From: Pseudomonadota bacterium
Lineage (GTDB): Bacteria > Myxococcota > Myxococcia > Myxococcales > Myxococcaceae
Reading direction: 5' to 3'
DNA length: 8,497 bases
Assembly (NCBI GenBank): GCA_023424585.1
Contig: JAFADT010000358.1
Span: 1 to 8,497 of the forward strand
Made by a program: the position numbers and the translations under genes. Shown here in pieces: positions 6,504 through 8,497 of this stretch. A model generated the notes under the pieces. That model was not told the origin of the DNA, did no database searches, and was given only the letters and a program-made list of their open reading frames with translations. Positions within the stretch are counted from its first letter, which is position 1; every line of letters starts with the position of its first letter.

Positions 6504-7077
6504 GCTCCTGCGTCCAGGTGAGCGCGTACTCGGTGCGCTCCCCGTCGTCGTACCGCTTCGTCGCGCGAGGCGCCTTCGCGCCGCCCGCGGCCAGCAGGGC
6601 CTCGAAGAGGGCCTCCACGTAGCCGGGCGCCTTGAGGCTCGAGTTGAGGTGCAGCTCGAAGTGCGCGGGGCCGCGCTCCACGAGCGTCGCCTCCGTGTAG
6701 TTGTCCGTGCCGCGCAGCACCTCCGGCAGCCGCTGCACCACGCGCCGGGGCCCCAGCACGCGCATCACGCCCATCACCGCGCGCCCCAGCAGCGTGGCCC
6801 CGTAGCCCTCCACGTGCGCGCGGGCGAGCCGGGCGTAGCCCTCCGCGCGAGGCAGGCCCGGGTACACCTCTTCCACGACCATCTCCAGGCACCGCGCCCA
6901 GAGCGGCACCGGGTAGAGCGGCAGCAGCGGCCGGTCCAGGTCCACGCCCACCTGGCGCAGCCGCTCACGCAGGCGGGGGGACACCTGGCCCCTCAGGCCA
7001 TGCTGGAGCAGGCCTTCCACGACCTGCACGTAGACCTGCCGCTGCTCGGGCGGCACGGAGCGGGGCCGGCGTGTCAC
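6499..7077 (-). CDS. DUF2378 (TIGR02265) family protein, myxobacteria-specific
   Basis: Function unknown. The 192-residue protein matches what I recall of the DUF2378/TIGR02265 paralogous family of Myxococcus and relatives, which occurs in many copies per genome and is almost confined to that group. Family-like landmarks are VDLDRPLLPLYPVPLWARCLEM (roughly 45-66), VYPGLPRAEGYARLARAHVEGY (about 71-92), LGRAVMGVMRVLGPRR (97-112), NYTEATL (126-132) and an aromatic-rich C-terminal half (PGYVEALFEALL at 151-162). There is no signal peptide or membrane helix, so it is likely cytoplasmic. The start is a GTG, 10 bp after the esterase stop, with no strong ribosome site and no other start nearby; translation is probably coupled to the esterase. 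Family membership is by recognition of pattern, not by a search. Confidence 0.88.
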   Translation of the reverse strand: MTRRPRSVPPEQRQVYVQVVEGLLQHGLRGQVSPRLRERLRQVGVDLDRPLLPLYPVPLWARCLEMVVEEVYPGLPRAEGYARLARAHVEGYGATLLGRAVMGVMRVLGPRRVVQRLPEVLRGTDNYTEATLVERGPAHFELHLNSSLKAPGYVEALFEALLAAGGAKAPRATKRYDDGERTEYALTWTQEP

Positions 7078-7087
7078 GAGCGTGGGC

Positions 7088-7861
7088 TCACCCGAGCAGC
7101 CACTGCATGGCGCCCGGGAGCCGGCGCTGCCAGTCCCTCTCGTGGTGCTCGCCGCCGGGCTCCAGCACGAGCGACACCTCGTGGTCGCCGTAGCCCAGGC
7201 CCTTGAGGTGATGGAAGAAGTCGCGCGTGCCCCGGCCGTAGTCCAGGGGGATGCCGCCCGCGTGGATGGACTCCGTGGCGCCCGCGTCCAGGTAGATGCG
7301 CGTCCAGCGGCGGCTGTGCTCGCGCCACGCGTCGAACAGGCGGCCCTGGCTCCACATCACCGTGGGCGACAGCGCGCCGATGCGCCCGAACACCTGCGGG
7401 AACCTCCACCCCAGATACAGCGAGATGAGCCCGCCCAGGGACGAGCCCATCGCGCCGGTCCACTCGCTGTCCTGGCGCGTGCGGTACGTCCGGTCGATGT
7501 AGGGCTTCAGCTCCTCCACGAGGAAGCGCCCGTAGGCCTCGCCGCGCGCGGACACGCCGTTGCGCGGCTCGTCCCACGGAGAGTACTCCTGGAAGCGGCC
7601 GGGGCCGGAGTCCACCGCGACGATGATCCACGGCTCCAGCCTCCCGGCCTGGACGCCCTCCTCCACGACGCGGTTGGCGCACCACGTGTCGAAGACGGCG
7701 GACTCGGGATGCGCGAAGACGTTCTGCCCGTCGTGCATGTAGAGCACCGGGAAGCGGTGGTCCTGCCAGGCGTCGTAGGTGTCCGGCGTGTAGATGCGGA
7801 CGGTGCGGTTGAATCCCTCCTGCGGAGAGGGGAAGTGGCGAAGGATGTGGACGTAGCCCAT
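7088..7861 (-). CDS. Alpha/beta hydrolase, esterase D / enterochelin-esterase-like family
   Basis: Probable serine esterase of the PF00756 class (relatives: Fes/IroE, S-formylglutathione hydrolase, mycolyltransferases); the substrate cannot be told from sequence. 257 residues, no signal peptide, so likely cytoplasmic. The nucleophile is Ser141 in GSSLGG (139-144). The acid is probably Asp192 in YLDAGATES, and the His is His239 in PGGEHHERDW. Other family marks are FPVLYMHDGQNVF (37-49), IIVAVDSG (79-86) and RFQEYSPW (89-96). I start it at the ATG at 7861 (MGYVHILRHFPSPQEGF), because the added 21 residues from the GTG at 7924 are Arg/Pro-rich and that GTG overlaps a possible -10 element. The DUF2378 gene follows after 10 bp, forming a probable two-gene operon. 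Confidence 0.92.
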   Translation of the reverse strand: MGYVHILRHFPSPQEGFNRTVRIYTPDTYDAWQDHRFPVLYMHDGQNVFAHPESAVFDTWCANRVVEEGVQAGRLEPWIIVAVDSGPGRFQEYSPWDEPRNGVSARGEAYGRFLVEELKPYIDRTYRTRQDSEWTGAMGSSLGGLISLYLGWRFPQVFGRIGALSPTVMWSQGRLFDAWREHSRRWTRIYLDAGATESIHAGGIPLDYGRGTRDFFHHLKGLGYGDHEVSLVLEPGGEHHERDWQRRLPGAMQWLLG

Positions 7862-7911
7862 GCGCTGTTTCCGGGGCCGGACGGGGCGGCCCTCGCGAAG
7901 ATGTGGCCGGC

Positions 7912-7917
7912 AGCATA
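7912..7917 (-). promoter_or_regulatory. Possible -10 element of the esterase/DUF2378 operon
   Basis: TATGCT on the minus strand (4 of 6 to TATAAT), about 50 bp before the esterase ATG at 7861. No convincing -35 is present at 17 bp (AGGTGG there), so an activator or another sigma factor would be needed. Confidence 0.22.
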
Positions 7918-7945
7918 GCCGCACCGGCCCACGCCCACCTGGAGC

Positions 7946-7967
7946 GCGCGGGACCGCCGTCCCGCGC
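7946..7967. promoter_or_regulatory. Perfect 9-bp inverted repeat in the divergent spacer, possible operator
   Basis: GCGCGGGAC and GTCCCGCGC are separated by CGCC. Outer halves ACCTGG (7937-7942) and CCAGGT (7975-7980) flank it almost symmetrically. It lies upstream of both divergent genes, so it is ill-placed for a terminator of either; it may be a shared regulatory site. No adjacent regulator is visible. Confidence 0.4.
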
Positions 7968-8042
7968 CTGGACCCCAGGTCCGGAGAAGGGATGGGCCCC
8001 GTGTCGGGGCCTCGCTGTAGGGAAGGGTGGTCCCGCTCGTGC

Positions 8043-8048
8043 AGAGGG
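8043..8048 (+). promoter_or_regulatory. Ribosome-binding site favouring the GTG start at 8057
   Basis: AGAGGG ends 8 nt before the GTG at 8057. The competing GTG at 8039 has only AAGGG about 11 nt upstream. Confidence 0.45.
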
Positions 8049-8056
8049 CCCGCCGC

Positions 8057-8497
8057 GTGCGTTCCGTCCTCGCCTGCGTGTGGCTGTTCCTGCTGGGGGT
8101 GCCCTCCATGGCGCTCGCCGCGTCCTATGAGGTCGACCCCGACGATGCGGGGGAGCAGGCGCTGCTCGCGCTGCGGGAGGACGGCGCCATCACGGCGGAG
8201 ACGCTGTCGGCGCTGTGGGTGCTGCGGCGCTCGGGCGTGGATCCGGCGCGGGCGTCGCGCGCCTCGCTCTATGCGTTGCCGGGGCTGACGTACGCGCGCG
8301 TGGATGGGTGGGCGGCAGGGGGGATGACGCCGGAGGAGCGGCGACGGCTGGCGCCCTTCCTGACGACCTCGGCGCCGGAGCGGGTGACGGGCGATGCGAG
8401 GCTCCTGACGGCGTTCGCCGCGTCGGATCCGGTGCTGCCTCCGCTGGCGCTCCAGGTGCGTATGGCAGGGCCCCAGGGCTGGCGCGTGGGCCTGCTC
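8057..8497 (+). CDS. Secreted protein with probable helix-hairpin-helix segment (3' end cut by window)
   Basis: 147 residues are visible and the frame is open to the window edge. A signal peptide is clear: MRSVLACVWLFLLGVPSMALA, with a Sec-type Ala-Leu-Ala site after residue 21. Cys7 is not in a lipobox. The mature part starts ASYEVDPDD. Residues about 43-102 (AITAETLSALWVLRRSGVDP, then SLYALPGLTYARVDG, then MTPEERRRLAPFL) resemble the helix-hairpin-helix modules seen in ComEA-like and related exported proteins, with LPGLTYARV as the hairpin turn. This is an inference from pattern. The usual second half of such a module seems short here. The rest of the protein, which would decide between a DNA-binding role and an envelope/outer-membrane role, lies outside the window. 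An alternative start is GTG 8039, adding VQRARR; a TAG at 8018 closes the frame upstream. It is divergent from the esterase operon. Confidence 0.7.
   Translation, partial: MRSVLACVWLFLLGVPSMALAASYEVDPDDAGEQALLALREDGAITAETLSALWVLRRSGVDPARASRASLYALPGLTYARVDGWAAGGMTPEERRRLAPFLTTSAPERVTGDARLLTAFAASDPVLPPLALQVRMAGPQGWRVGLL

Noticed and set aside
3894..6521. Very long plus-strand frame (875 codons) spanning the end of ettA, the spacer and the ATP-grasp gene
   Set aside because: The translation is Gly/Arg/Ala/Pro-rich without motifs and overlaps two well-supported genes in another frame.
7862..7924. GTG at 7924 as the esterase start (21 extra residues)
   Set aside because: The added stretch is Arg/Pro-rich, is not a signal peptide, and overlaps a possible -10; the ATG at 7861 begins the conserved esterase N-terminus.
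1..8497. CRISPR array, tRNA, rRNA, insertion sequence or phage attachment site
   Set aside because: No regularly spaced repeats, no cloverleaf, no ribosomal sequence, no transposase or integrase, and no terminal repeats were found on reading both strands.

Overview
The window is about 70% G+C, with coding sequence rich in G/C at third codon positions. It carries a Hanks-type Ser/Thr kinase, a DUF2378 protein (a paralogous family known essentially from Myxococcus and its relatives) and an ABC-F gene. Together these point to a myxobacterial chromosome of the Myxococcus/Corallococcus type. This assignment comes from gene content, not from a database match. There is no sign of phage, insertion sequence, CRISPR array or RNA gene; it reads as a core/housekeeping stretch.

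Layout. Bases 1-3106 read leftward. First in transcription order is a two-gene ABC exporter (YadG-like ATPase at 3106-2165, YadH-like permease at 2138-1377). A short hairpin with a T-run (1320-1301) ends it, and a membrane-anchored Ser/Thr protein kinase (1246-1) follows and runs off the left edge. A 185-bp divergent spacer (3107-3291) carries two dyads and a candidate promoter. EttA, the ABC-F translation factor, reads rightward at 3292-4971 and ends at a 10-bp GC hairpin. The 4972-5334 spacer holds that hairpin, what looks like a decayed leftward gene fragment with no start codon, and a candidate promoter for the next gene.

A rightward ATP-grasp ligase of unknown substrate (5335-6495) faces a leftward pair: an esterase-D-type alpha/beta hydrolase (7861-7088) followed 10 bp later by the DUF2378 protein (7077-6499). 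The two converging stop codons are only 3 bp apart. Upstream of the esterase, a second divergent spacer (7862-8056) contains a perfect 9-bp inverted repeat. The right edge is the N-terminus of a secreted protein with a probable helix-hairpin-helix segment (8057-8497 and beyond).

How the genes work together: the YadGH-like pair should form one exporter, and the esterase and DUF2378 genes are probably co-transcribed. The other genes look like independent units. I do not see a convincing new multi-gene system. The points most worth a second look are the start-less gene relic beside ettA, the 9-base G/C homopolymer at the permease start, the inverted repeats in the two divergent spacers, and the functionally unassigned ATP-grasp and DUF2378 proteins.
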